Shown here: positions 52,261 to 61,144 of the stretch, piece after piece
How the letters are laid out: each line of letters starts with the position of its first letter
Position numbering within the stretch: position 1 is the first letter of the stretch
From: an uncultured bacterium
GTDB lineage: Bacteria > Verrucomicrobiota > Lentisphaeria > Victivallales > UBA1829
DNA length: 62,624 nucleotides
Reading direction: 5' to 3'
Assembly: GCA_900549415.1 (NCBI GenBank)
Contig: URNX01000017.1
Coordinates: 1 to 62,624 of the forward strand
The notes under the pieces: generated by a model
The model's database searches: none
What the model saw: only the letters and a program-made list of their open reading frames with translations
What the model was told of the DNA's origin: nothing
Position numbers and translations under genes: made by a program

Positions 52261-52324
52261 CAACTTAACTCTGAGGGAATTTTTCCTGGAACAAAAAAAC
52301 AAACGCTATGAAAGGGCATATATA
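51978..52324 (+). ncRNA. Putative structured 5' leader, copy A
   Basis: Hairpin 1 pairs ATGACTTGCAA (51978-51988) with TTGTGAGTTAT (51993-52003), including three G-U pairs. Against copy B, two of its pairs change on both sides (A-U to G-C, C-G to A-U) and three wobbles become Watson-Crick, so pairing is kept while sequence differs. The leader is about 345 nt long to ATG 52325. Role unknown: attenuator, riboswitch-like leader or small RNA are all open. It matches no RNA family I recognise. Confidence 0.5.
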
Positions 52325-54403
52325 ATGAACGGGCACGATTTCATAAATTCCAAATGGTGCAAAGAAGCAGCAAAACCTCAGACAAAGCAAAGAATGAAGC
52401 AAAACTTCGGGAAATGGTCCGCCAATGTCAACAACCAGTCCATTCTGCAGCAAGCGAAAAAACTGAGCGACTTTTTCTTTTCCTCCGCTGTTTCCGGGAC
52501 AAAAAAACTGCTAGTAGCCGGAGGTGCCTTGCTTTACATTTTGTCTCCACTGGACATCATTCCAGACTTCATTCCTGTAATCGGCTGGCTTGATGATATT
52601 GGAATAGCAGGCTTTGCCTTATCGTATATATTTTCATCCTCCAGTAAAGAGAAGAATTCAAACGATGAATCCGATGCTGTTTTGCAGCAGGAAATTCCCG
52701 GAACAGCAAATAAACAATTTGAGCTGTCACATGCAGACGATTCAGAATTTATTCTCGAACCCAAACCTATTGAAAACTCATCATTGCAGAAACGGCTGGA
52801 AGAACTCGCTAAAATAACGAAAACATTAAAAATAAAAGGGACAGAATCGATTCTTGGCAGAATTGAAAATAAAATTTCCAGTTGTGCAATCCAGCAAATT
52901 GCCGTTGTCGGCAGATACTCCACAGGAAAATCGACATTAATCAATGCCCTGCTTGGCCGCAAACTTCTTCCGACCTCACCAGTACCGACAACGAAGGCGG
53001 TCACCTACATCATCAAGGGCAAAGAACCGGTCTTGTATTCCGAAGATGGAAACGGCAATATTGTTGTTCATGAATCCATTGATGACTTACGGGATCTGTA
53101 CGGGAAAGATATTGGAAAAGCTTCTAAAATTACAATTTGTCTCCCTGATTTCCCGTTTTCGAATCTGGCTATTGCAGACACCCCGGGGCTTGAAGATCCG
53201 GACAAAGCGATTGCACTGAGGACATTGGATATCCTTCCTGAGACAGATGCCGTCATTATCCTTCTCGACGCAGAATATTTGGATGCAGAAGTTGAATTCC
53301 AGTTTATTACATCATTGCTGGAATCCGACAAACAGCGCAAACTGTTTATTGTAATCAACAAAATCGACAAGTGTCCCGCAGGTGAAGTTGAAAAGCTGAA
53401 GAGAAAATGCTCATCACATTTAATCGGACACAATGTTCCTGATACCCGCCTCTACGCACTGTCTGCCAAAGAAAGCGCAGATGATGAAGGATTCCGCTCC
53501 TTCAAAAATGACTTATTCAACTTTCTCCAAAATGATCTGAAAGCAGAAGGAATGCGTCATGCCCAACAGGAGCTTGCAACCTATTCACAGACGTTGCTTG
53601 ATGCGTGTGGAAACGCTGTAAGTATGGCGACCCTGAATCAGCAGCAACAGACAGAAAACAAACGCGCGATTGCGGGGAAAATTGAACAGCTCACAAAAGA
53701 ATATGATCGGGAAAAATCAAAAATCACCCGGGCATTCCAAGCTTATCGCTCCCAGTTCTTCCTGGATTTTGACGCATTTATGGAACAGCTGAAAAGCTCT
53801 GTTCAAAAAGAAGTCAACAACTCCTCTTTGGAGACCTTGAAGAATACGGATAATATATCTGTTACAATCAAACACGAAATCACTGGATTCGTGGAACGCA
53901 AGGTCAACGAATTTGAACAAAAAATTCAGGCAGATATAGCTCAAAGTCAGGAACAGATAAAGAAATCTCTGGCCACACTCAAACTTCCGCTTGGAATCAA
54001 AGTCACAGACTATTCAGACTACACCTTATTCTTCACCCCGACTGTTGTCATCGCCAGTTTCTTCTTTTTCGGCTTCTTTTCTTTCCTCGGAATCACCGCG
54101 TTAGCTCTGCTGGGACGCAATTTCTTTGAAAGTACTCTCGGGAACATTCTGAAACGCTACAGTACCGATAGAGCACGCGAGCAATTGCTTAAAGAAATCT
54201 CAATAAATTTGGAACGCGGCAAGCATGAACTGGAAGCCAAGCTGAACAACGCCTTTGATTTGATGGAAAAAGAACAGCTTCAGGCTTTTGACTCAGCACG
54301 CGATGTAGCAATTACCCCCCTTGCATTGACAACATCGGGACAAAACGACATCGCTCAAATCACCGAATGCAGAGAAAAACTGAAAACCTTCATTAAGCAG
54401 TAA
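52325..54403 (+). CDS. YkvA/DUF1232-dynamin-like GTPase fusion
   Basis: 692 aa. Residues about 60-103 are a YkvA/DUF1232 domain (LLYILSPLDIIPDFIPVIGW). The GTPase domain follows: P-loop GRYSTGKST (196-204), switch I PTTKAVT, DTPG (285-288) and NKID (345-348). Helical/coiled stalk (about 410-560) and a membrane hairpin at about 567-598 (SFFFFGFFSFLGITALALL), then another helical segment. The layout fits bacterial dynamin-like proteins that fuse or deform membranes. ATG 52325 follows AAAGGG. A five-codon frame ending TAATG at this start is probably fortuitous. Confidence 0.88.
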   Translation: MNGHDFINSKWCKEAAKPQTKQRMKQNFGKWSANVNNQSILQQAKKLSDFFFSSAVSGTKKLLVAGGALLYILSPLDIIPDFIPVIGWLDDIGIAGFALSYIFSSSSKEKNSNDESDAVLQQEIPGTANKQFELSHADDSEFILEPKPIENSSLQKRLEELAKITKTLKIKGTESILGRIENKISSCAIQQIAVVGRYSTGKSTLINALLGRKLLPTSPVPTTKAVTYIIKGKEPVLYSEDGNGNIVVHESIDDLRDLYGKDIGKASKITICLPDFPFSNLAIADTPGLEDPDKAIALRTLDILPETDAVIILLDAEYLDAEVEFQFITSLLESDKQRKLFIVINKIDKCPAGEVEKLKRKCSSHLIGHNVPDTRLYALSAKESADDEGFRSFKNDLFNFLQNDLKAEGMRHAQQELATYSQTLLDACGNAVSMATLNQQQQTENKRAIAGKIEQLTKEYDREKSKITRAFQAYRSQFFLDFDAFMEQLKSSVQKEVNNSSLETLKNTDNISVTIKHEITGFVERKVNEFEQKIQADIAQSQEQIKKSLATLKLPLGIKVTDYSDYTLFFTPTVVIASFFFFGFFSFLGITALALLGRNFFESTLGNILKRYSTDRAREQLLKEISINLERGKHELEAKLNNAFDLMEKEQLQAFDSARDVAITPLALTTSGQNDIAQITECREKLKTFIKQ

Positions 54404-54419
54404 CATCAGGAGAATACTC

Positions 54420-56450
54420 ATGAGCCTTTTTGCAAACTACGTTCCCTTCAAAATCGAATTTGAAAAATACATCTCGAACTGCAAGACCGTCTTTGAGCAG
54501 ATCGGCGACAGAACAGCTGCCGCACTCGTTGACGGACTTGTCAAGGATATTGAACAACAGCGGTATCTGCTCACGATCGTCGGCAGCTTCAACCGGGGAA
54601 AATCCACTCTGCTGAATACACTTATGGAACGGCAGAACGATGACATTTCTCCCATATCCTTCTCGGCCTGCACTTCTGCGATTGTCAAGTATATTGACAA
54701 GACTATCGCTCCTGAAAATGATGGAAACGAAAAAGCCATTATCTACTTTGACTCAGAACAAGCTGAAACAATTCCCCTTTCCCGCATAAAAAAATATGTA
54801 ACTGAAGAAGAAAACCCGGGCAATAGAAAAGGGGTGCGTTCAGTAGAAGTTTATGGAGATTTCCCGGAATGGAGCAAAGCCGTAACCATCGTGGACAGCC
54901 CCGGACAGAACTCTACCTACAATTACCATGACACACTTCTGACCGATTTTCTTCCTTACACAGATGCAATCATCTTCCTTGTTGCGGCAAACCTCCCGCT
55001 TGATGGCGGCGACATAAACCTTCTGCGAGCCCTCTCTGAAGAACAGAAAAAGAAGATTTTCTTCGTTCTCACAAAGGCTGATGACATAGATGAAGAGGAG
55101 CGAAATGACGTTGTTGATTATGTAAAACAGAAAATCGAAGACGTGATGGGCTCTCCTTGTGAAAAGCTGTATGTTGTCTCTGCGAAACCTGTTTATGAAG
55201 CTCTTTGCAACGGAGTTTCCGGAGTCGCTCTTGATGAACTGAAAGCAAAACATGGACTTGCCGAGCTGGAAGAAGACTTGGAAAAATTTATTGTCTCAGA
55301 ATCAAACAGCACAACCCTGATCCGCAATAAAATCAAAGACCTGATGGAAAAGACCTCCGCAGTCTGCAACACCTATATCACAGACACGCAAAGACTTCTT
55401 TCCGATGGAGAGTGCGCTATTGAAACTCGCAAAAGCCAAAAAGCGGAACTCATTGACGCCAATCAAATGCTCAAAGAAAACGCAGGAAAAAGCCTTCGTA
55501 AATTTAACAGAGAGTGGACGAGAACTCTGGCTAAATTCGATATGAAGTTTTCGCTGAAAGCCGATGCAATCAGCAACCGGATTCAGGAAACTTTACAGAA
55601 AGAAGGATTTATCGGAGCTGTTTTTCAATCATTCAAGCTTCAACAGGCTGTTGAAAAAATTGTCGCCCAGGAACTGAACCTACTTGTCCTGGATCTGCAG
55701 GAACAGCTGGAAAAGTGTATCAAGATTCTCAATTCTGAATTTGATGAAGAACTGGGACTTTATGTAAAGCGTAAAGGAGGAAAAGACAAGGCAACGATCT
55801 TTGCCTCCGGCGGTGCTGCAGTAGCAATGGGCGGAGCGGTTACAGTCGGAGCTTCGGCGACTGCCGGTGCTATCCAGTCTGCAATGACTGCATATGCAGC
55901 ATGGCAAGGTGCCTCTGCTGCAGCGACAGCGGCTGCCGCAAATGCTAGTGTTACAGCATCAGGACTGTTTCCATGGCTTTTGGGTGCTATCACAGGCCAC
56001 GGAGGAACTGCTTTAGCGGCAAAAACAGCAGCTGCTGCAAGCGCAAAAGCAACAATCGCAGGCAGTGCCGCAATTTCAGCTGGTATCGGAGCCGTTATTA
56101 CCGGCGGGATCACTATTGCCGGCATTATTGTAGCACAAAAACTTTTGAAAATGCTTTTGGTCAGCTATCAGGAAAGCCACGTCCCGGTCATCACTGAAAA
56201 AGTTATGCAGGACATGCAAAATTCTCTCATGAAAGCTCTTGAAAAACAAAAAGAGTTCTTCATTACCGAATACCAGCAGTGGATTGACGATACAATCGCA
56301 GACAACACCGAAAAACTGGAAGAAATCGAAAAATTCTTCCAGAACAACGACCCGAACGAACGGTTGCTGGTAACCAAACGCCTGGAAGATGTAAAAGCTC
56401 TGCTTGCCGAAGGCGTGCACGTACAAAAACAACTTCCTACGCTGCAGTAA
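54420..56450 (+). CDS. Dynamin-like GTPase, second paralogue
   Basis: 676 aa. P-loop GSFNRGKST (55-63), switch II DSPG (159-162), TKAD (218-221). A helical stalk is followed by a long Ala/Gly-rich hydrophobic stretch (about 465-585), which could insert into the bilayer, and a charged C-terminus. It starts 16 nt after the first dynamin. Bacterial dynamins often work as pairs of unlike subunits, which suggests a heteromer with the upstream protein. Confidence 0.88.
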   Translation: MSLFANYVPFKIEFEKYISNCKTVFEQIGDRTAAALVDGLVKDIEQQRYLLTIVGSFNRGKSTLLNTLMERQNDDISPISFSACTSAIVKYIDKTIAPENDGNEKAIIYFDSEQAETIPLSRIKKYVTEEENPGNRKGVRSVEVYGDFPEWSKAVTIVDSPGQNSTYNYHDTLLTDFLPYTDAIIFLVAANLPLDGGDINLLRALSEEQKKKIFFVLTKADDIDEEERNDVVDYVKQKIEDVMGSPCEKLYVVSAKPVYEALCNGVSGVALDELKAKHGLAELEEDLEKFIVSESNSTTLIRNKIKDLMEKTSAVCNTYITDTQRLLSDGECAIETRKSQKAELIDANQMLKENAGKSLRKFNREWTRTLAKFDMKFSLKADAISNRIQETLQKEGFIGAVFQSFKLQQAVEKIVAQELNLLVLDLQEQLEKCIKILNSEFDEELGLYVKRKGGKDKATIFASGGAAVAMGGAVTVGASATAGAIQSAMTAYAAWQGASAAATAAAANASVTASGLFPWLLGAITGHGGTALAAKTAAAASAKATIAGSAAISAGIGAVITGGITIAGIIVAQKLLKMLLVSYQESHVPVITEKVMQDMQNSLMKALEKQKEFFITEYQQWIDDTIADNTEKLEEIEKFFQNNDPNERLLVTKRLEDVKALLAEGVHVQKQLPTLQ

Positions 56451-56472
56451 GAAACTATTCAGGAGATTAATC

Positions 56473-57582
56473 ATGATGACCGATGCCGACACACTGTTTG
56501 TCATTTTAACCAAAATAAAACAAGGCTGCCAAAACAAAATAAAACCTGGATTGGCAGACAATTTAGACGGATTGATTCATTTTGCGAACAAAATCCGCAA
56601 AAAAGACCTTCCGAAGACCATAGGCGTCTTCGGAGCACAAAAGCGGGGCAAATCCTCCCTGATCAATCAGCTTCTTGGCTGTGATTTGATGCCGACCGGC
56701 ATGATTCCCATGACTTCAACTGTCATTGAAGTTAAAAACGACGAAAAGATGCCTGTTGGGCAATTTACTGTCAACATCACAAGTGAAAATGGTTTTATAC
56801 AGGAACAGAAGGGATTGCCGTTAGAGGCTGCACAAACCCTTCTGCGTCAGTATGGCAGCCATAAAGGTCATTCAAATACAGAAACAGAAACTATTCGGGT
56901 AACATCATATTTCCCTGAATCAAAAATTCTTGCCAGGGGAGGTATTTTGATCGACACTCCGGGAGCTGAAAAAGCTTTCGAAACAGAAAACTCGAACGAA
57001 AACAACCAAAAAGATATACGCCGGGCAGAAAGTATTCTCAAGTCCACAAGCATTTTCATTTTTGTTGAACGGGCGGATTATATCCAGAACAAAAGCGGAG
57101 CGGCATTCTTCAACAAGAATCTAAAGGACCTGCAGCCTCTTTGTGTTGTGAATATGAAAGAGCTTGCCGAAGATGAAGTTCGAAAAAGAACAGCGACATC
57201 CGACCCGAACGCGTTGGAAGCGAACTTAAACTCATATCTTTGCGAACACATGGTTAACGCCTTTCATGCGAATTTCAATGACTTGATATGCGTTTCCTGC
57301 AAAGAAGCCAAAACGGCAAAAAAGAATTCTGATAAGCGGGGACTTGAAAAAAGCAACTTGCCAAGACTGGAAAACCAAATTCTGCAAAAACTGGATGAAC
57401 TGAAGCCGGAAGTCGGGGTTGCGTCCTGTCTGAACAGACTGCAAAACTGTTTAAACTCAATCAAAGAAACTAATGGAGAACCGTTTGTGAAGCAGCTCTG
57501 CGCTTCTGTCAGGACTCTACTCAACGCTCTCTGCAACTCGGGAACTCAAAAAACCAAAGACTCAGCGAAAGGCATTCTCTAA
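56473..57582 (+). CDS. P-loop GTPase (dynamin/Era-like), third in operon
   Basis: 369 aa. P-loop GAQKRGKSS (54-62), switch I Thr in PMTSTVIEV, DTPG (161-164). The G4 motif appears degenerate (VVNMKE instead of NKxD), so base specificity or activity may be altered. No membrane helix or long stalk. ATG 56473 after AGGAG is the start; in-frame ATG 56404 lies within the upstream gene. Confidence 0.8.
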   Translation: MMTDADTLFVILTKIKQGCQNKIKPGLADNLDGLIHFANKIRKKDLPKTIGVFGAQKRGKSSLINQLLGCDLMPTGMIPMTSTVIEVKNDEKMPVGQFTVNITSENGFIQEQKGLPLEAAQTLLRQYGSHKGHSNTETETIRVTSYFPESKILARGGILIDTPGAEKAFETENSNENNQKDIRRAESILKSTSIFIFVERADYIQNKSGAAFFNKNLKDLQPLCVVNMKELAEDEVRKRTATSDPNALEANLNSYLCEHMVNAFHANFNDLICVSCKEAKTAKKNSDKRGLEKSNLPRLENQILQKLDELKPEVGVASCLNRLQNCLNSIKETNGEPFVKQLCASVRTLLNALCNSGTQKTKDSAKGIL

Positions 57583-58532
57583 TGGACACTAACGTAAAAA
57601 ACTATCTTTCCCTCGGACTCCCCAACGTAAAAAACTATCTTTTCCTCGGACTCCCCGGTTCGGGAAAGTCGACCTACTTTACCCTGATGATGCGCCACTT
57701 CATAAAAGTCACCGGACAGATGAAAAATATTAATGTCCGCCCAGCAACATTGAATGTTCCCAATAGCCTGATTCAAACAGGAACAAAAGCAACAGACTTT
57801 TTGAAAGAAAATGCAAGAAAAATAGCACGTCAGGAATGGCCAGATAAAACTCCGCCGGAGCAACCTAAAGGCTATGCTTTCAAAGTTGAAAGGGATTATG
57901 AGTTTTTAGGCTTATCAACAAAAGCTTTTTTCAATTCTCAGGAGTATATCACTTTTTTCGATTATTCGGGAGAAGCGTTTGAAGACCTTGGCTTAGACGC
58001 TCCCAGACATTCAGAAGAAATGACTGACATTTCAGACCGTGCAAAAAAAGCATCCGGAATTTTTTTTATGATTGATGCCGAAGCGTTGTTCAATGGAGAA
58101 ATGGCATATTCCGACTCTTTAGGAAATGCCGTCACGCGTCTTGCAGATGAAATTGCCGACTGCAATCCTTCGCTAAAAATTGCATTTATCTTCACAAAAC
58201 TGGAAAAATGCCAGGGGCTCACATTCTCCCGCTTACCGAAAATGCTGAAGAATATACATCCTGTAATAGGCAACCTTTCCTGCGAACACAAGTTTTTCTA
58301 TGATGTCCTCCCTTTAGGAGATATTGACATAAACTCAGACGGGGAGTTTATTCCCCCCAAAAAACTGCACACGCGAAAACTGCTGGAACCAATCCGCTGG
58401 ATGCTGGATTTAACGCCGAACGATATTGAAAAATTTATTGTGCTTCTGCGCAAAAGCGGACTGCAGCTTATTTCCGGAGGGAAAAAACTGTCGCAGAAAC
58501 TCCTCGGAACAAACGAACATATAGGAATATAA
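57582..58532 (+). CDS. P-loop GTPase with N-terminal tandem repeat, fourth in operon
   Basis: 316 aa. P-loop GLPGSGKST (23-31), a switch II-like DYSGEAFED and a G4-like FTKLEKC (TKxE). The GLPGSGKS/DYSGE pattern recalls the double-GTPase (DO-GTPase) families of bacterial conflict operons; this resemblance is from memory and needs a profile search. Residues 4-14 and 15-25 are a duplicated NVKNYLxLGLP, encoded by a 33-bp tandem repeat (57591-57656) with one mismatch. The start overlaps the previous stop as TAATG. Confidence 0.75.
   Translation: MDTNVKNYLSLGLPNVKNYLFLGLPGSGKSTYFTLMMRHFIKVTGQMKNINVRPATLNVPNSLIQTGTKATDFLKENARKIARQEWPDKTPPEQPKGYAFKVERDYEFLGLSTKAFFNSQEYITFFDYSGEAFEDLGLDAPRHSEEMTDISDRAKKASGIFFMIDAEALFNGEMAYSDSLGNAVTRLADEIADCNPSLKIAFIFTKLEKCQGLTFSRLPKMLKNIHPVIGNLSCEHKFFYDVLPLGDIDINSDGEFIPPKKLHTRKLLEPIRWMLDLTPNDIEKFIVLLRKSGLQLISGGKKLSQKLLGTNEHIGI
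57591..57656 (+). repeat. 33-bp in-frame tandem duplication in the fourth GTPase gene
   Basis: Copies 57591-57623 and 57624-57656 differ at one base. The second copy runs straight into the P-loop, so the first copy is the added one. Confidence 0.92.
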
Positions 58533-58535
58533 AAA

Positions 58536-59060
58536 ATGGTCATTATAACCAAAACCGGAAAGCTCACGATTGTGCTGCTCTGTGTACTTGCCGTTCTTGC
58601 GTCTGGGTTCTTTACACTCAGACTCATCGTAAAAGACAAAGTTGCCAAAATTCCAACGATTTCTGCGGAATTCCACGCAGACGACATTCAGTATTCCGAC
58701 AACATGGGAATGGGCAATCTAAGAAGGCTGTACAAGCAGAAATTAACAAAGGTGTCAGAGACTCTCTCCCGTCTGCAACGCTATGCGATTTTTTACAGAG
58801 ATGCGGACGTTGACAAGAAAATCGAAGCATACTCCAGCTATAAAAAAGCCATGCAACAAGCGTATTTCCTTTGTCCGGAACATCATACTCCTGTCCAATG
58901 TCATTTCTGCAAAGGGAAAGGAGGATTCAAACCGTGGTTAAAACCCAAAGTCACATGTAACAATTGTAAAGGCAGGGGGACTGTTTATGATCCACAACAA
59001 TGCAAAAATTGCGGAAGCACAAATGACAAAAGACTGTCAATTCACGCAGGAGATCTTTAA
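58536..59060 (+). CDS. Inner-membrane protein with CPEH + CxxCxGxG zinc module
   Basis: 174 aa. One membrane anchor (about 9-31), a helical region (about 55-105), FLCPEH (111-116), then CHFCKGKG (122-129), CNNCKGRG (141-148) and CKNCG (156-160). The CxxCxGxG units are like the zinc finger of DnaJ, which binds unfolded protein, but there is no J domain. The bulk would be periplasmic if the anchor is N-in. Paralogous to the lipoprotein that follows. Confidence 0.75.
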   Translation: MVIITKTGKLTIVLLCVLAVLASGFFTLRLIVKDKVAKIPTISAEFHADDIQYSDNMGMGNLRRLYKQKLTKVSETLSRLQRYAIFYRDADVDKKIEAYSSYKKAMQQAYFLCPEHHTPVQCHFCKGKGGFKPWLKPKVTCNNCKGRGTVYDPQQCKNCGSTNDKRLSIHAGDL

Positions 59061-59061
59061 G

Positions 59062-59592
59062 ATGAAAAGCAAAAAAATGATACACGCCGGAATGTCGGCT
59101 ATGTTCGCCGTTCAAATTCTCTTTTTGAGCGGATGTGCAATACTTCAATCTCCGGAAGAAAGAATTCCGGAAAGGAGTGCATTCTTCACACATTACCTGA
59201 AACAAGATTCTATCGCAGAGCTGCGCAAATCTTTTCAGACACATTACAGTAAAGTCTCCCGTGAACTCGCTGAGCTCGAAGAACTGCAGTCTCGGGAAGA
59301 CAGCGACAAAAGAATGATTGCCCGCAAAATTGAAGACCACCAGCGGTATCTGCTGGATATGGATGAAGCGCTCTTCCTTTGTCCGGAACACAAGTCCGAA
59401 TTTATCGTAAGCGGCAAAGAGTCTTGCAAGAATTGCAAAGGTTCTGGAAAGACATTCTGGGGCAAAACATGTCCGGAATGTTCCGGAACGGGCGTTGTTG
59501 CATTCCGCCGCAAAGAATACCGCAAATGTGCTGTTTGCGGCAAACTCTATCAAGGCTCTATTTTAGGAAAAACGCTGCATGAAAATTACTGA
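59062..59592 (+). CDS. Lipoprotein with CPEH + CxxCxGxG zinc module
   Basis: 176 aa. A lipobox (LFLSGC, Cys25) marks a lipoprotein. Helical region, FLCPEH (105-110), CKNCKGSG (122-129), CPECSGTG (137-144), CAVCGK (156-161), nearly the same spacing as in the preceding protein. ATG 59062 lies one base after the previous stop, with AGGAG upstream. Probably outer- or inner-membrane tethered facing the periplasm, so the two paralogues could meet across the periplasm. Confidence 0.8.
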   Translation: MKSKKMIHAGMSAMFAVQILFLSGCAILQSPEERIPERSAFFTHYLKQDSIAELRKSFQTHYSKVSRELAELEELQSREDSDKRMIARKIEDHQRYLLDMDEALFLCPEHKSEFIVSGKESCKNCKGSGKTFWGKTCPECSGTGVVAFRRKEYRKCAVCGKLYQGSILGKTLHENY

Positions 59593-60646
59593 TTATATTG
59601 TATTGGGAGGAGAGAATTTAAACGATCCTCCGCAAGAGACGCCTGACTTTACAGCAGAAGCAGAGCAAGTGTTTAAAACGAACTGTTTCTCTCTGGGATC
59701 CAGCGACCACAATCTGGAGAGCTGGCTTGAACTGCCCGTAAATGACTGTTTCCGGCTCTTCATTCGCATGTTCTGGATGGAACGCCGCGGACAGCGCGCT
59801 TTGTGTTATTACATTGGCTTGCAACTTCCCAAAAGGCTTTACCTTGAAGCTGGAGATTTTTACCGCTTGAACAAGGGAATTTCTTTGCTGACATTAGAAA
59901 CGATCCTTTCAGCATTGGACAATGCGTCTCCGATAGAAGTCCCCCTTGTTCCTCAGCCGCAAAGCGCGATTGGCTCCTCTTTTGAAGAGCTCTGCAAATT
60001 AAAACTGTTCGGTACTGAAAAGTTCTCTGAAAATATGGAAAAGATGCGTCTTTCCATTTCCATCAACAGCATTGATGACTGGTTTAACCGTCTGAGAATT
60101 GCGGTCAATCCAAACCGCCCACCGAAAGGATGTTGTCTCCTGGTTGCAAAACAGGTTTGCGATATACCGACCTCAAATCCATTAGAAGCGACCATCTCTT
60201 CTCAAGCGACCTTTTCGGAAGAGAAGAATTTTTTCCCTCAAAATAAAACCAAAAAGGGAACACTCATTCTTTCAGCAATATTTTTATGGATAATAACCTT
60301 CCTTCTTGGTGTATTGGTTGGGGGAATACCGACGATATTATACCTCGGAAAGGAAAAGGCTCAAATAATTGAAGAAAAGGAAAATTCTGAGGCTAAATAC
60401 CATAGCCTTGATATAAAATACTGTAGCCTTGATGAAGAAAACCGCAAAAACCTAGCAAACATTGAAGAGCTCCGGAACAGTAGCATCTCAATGCAACAAA
60501 CACTGCAAAGCTTTCAAAATAAATGCGCTAAACAACAAGAAGAAATCAGCCGACTTCGAATTGAAAACGAGCGTTTAGAGCGGGAAAAAGAAAACAAAAA
60601 TTCTCATAAAAAGAGATCTCTGCAACATTCCTCAAAACTAAAATAA
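59579..60646 (+). CDS. Unknown protein with central membrane helix and C-terminal coiled coil
   Basis: 355 aa. N-terminal globular part (1-225) begins MKITDYIVLGGENLND and has no motif I recognise. Membrane helix about 228-256, then a charged coiled coil to the C-terminus (258-345). Overlaps the lipoprotein gene by 14 nt. It could tether cytoplasmic GTPases to the envelope; this is inference from the layout only. Confidence 0.65.
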   Translation: MKITDYIVLGGENLNDPPQETPDFTAEAEQVFKTNCFSLGSSDHNLESWLELPVNDCFRLFIRMFWMERRGQRALCYYIGLQLPKRLYLEAGDFYRLNKGISLLTLETILSALDNASPIEVPLVPQPQSAIGSSFEELCKLKLFGTEKFSENMEKMRLSISINSIDDWFNRLRIAVNPNRPPKGCCLLVAKQVCDIPTSNPLEATISSQATFSEEKNFFPQNKTKKGTLILSAIFLWIITFLLGVLVGGIPTILYLGKEKAQIIEEKENSEAKYHSLDIKYCSLDEENRKNLANIEELRNSSISMQQTLQSFQNKCAKQQEEISRLRIENERLEREKENKNSHKKRSLQHSSKLK

Positions 60647-60664
60647 TAAAGGACTCAACCTCAA

Positions 60665-60841
60665 ATGGACTTCATCATTCGCATTGTACTGTGCTTCATC
60701 TTCCCGCCGCTTGCCGTGTTCGACAAGGGGTGCGGGATAATATTGCTGACGCTCTTCCTCACTTGCATCGGATGGCTGCCGGGAACGGTCGTCGCTCTCC
60801 TTATCTGTCTCGCAGATAAAAAGAAGAAGATCGGAGAGTGA
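60665..60841 (+). CDS. Pmp3/YqaE family proteolipid, first copy
   Basis: 58 aa, MDFIIRIVLC...KKKIGE. Two membrane helices around the family core FPPLAVFDKGCG and GWLPGTVVALLI. Pmp3/YqaE proteins are stress-induced membrane proteolipids that affect membrane potential. A second copy follows after one base. Confidence 0.8.
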   Translation: MDFIIRIVLCFIFPPLAVFDKGCGIILLTLFLTCIGWLPGTVVALLICLADKKKKIGE

Positions 60842-60842
60842 T

Positions 60843-61064
60843 ATGGAAGACTCCAATGTCAAAATAACTGGAAAAGATCTGTTCATACTCATCATCCGGT
60901 ATCTGCTCTGTCTCCTGTTTCCCCCGCTCGCGGTAATCGACAAGGGATGCGGGTCCGTGTGCCTCGTCTTCCTCTTCACCCTTTTCGGGTGGCTGCCGGG
61001 AACAATCCTCGCATTCCTTATCTGCATCCGGGAGAAAAATTACTTTTTACAGCAGAAGCCTTGA
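60843..61064 (+). CDS. Pmp3/YqaE family proteolipid, second copy
   Basis: 73 aa. Core FPPLAVIDKGCG and GWLPGTILAFLI, with a longer N-terminus (MEDSNVKITGKDLF) than the first copy. CGGAGAG precedes the ATG. A tandem paralogue of the preceding gene. Confidence 0.82.
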   Translation: MEDSNVKITGKDLFILIIRYLLCLLFPPLAVIDKGCGSVCLVFLFTLFGWLPGTILAFLICIREKNYFLQQKP

Positions 61065-61144
61065 TTTTTCACTGTTTCCGTTGTAAGATTTTCCGGAAGC
61101 GCGGAAGTTCGTATACGACAAACATAACAACAGGGAAGTGAATC

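Noticed and set aside
52308..52325. Leader peptide of five codons (MKGHI) before the first dynamin gene
   Set aside because: Has no ribosome site of its own; it contains the Shine-Dalgarno of the main gene and is likely chance.
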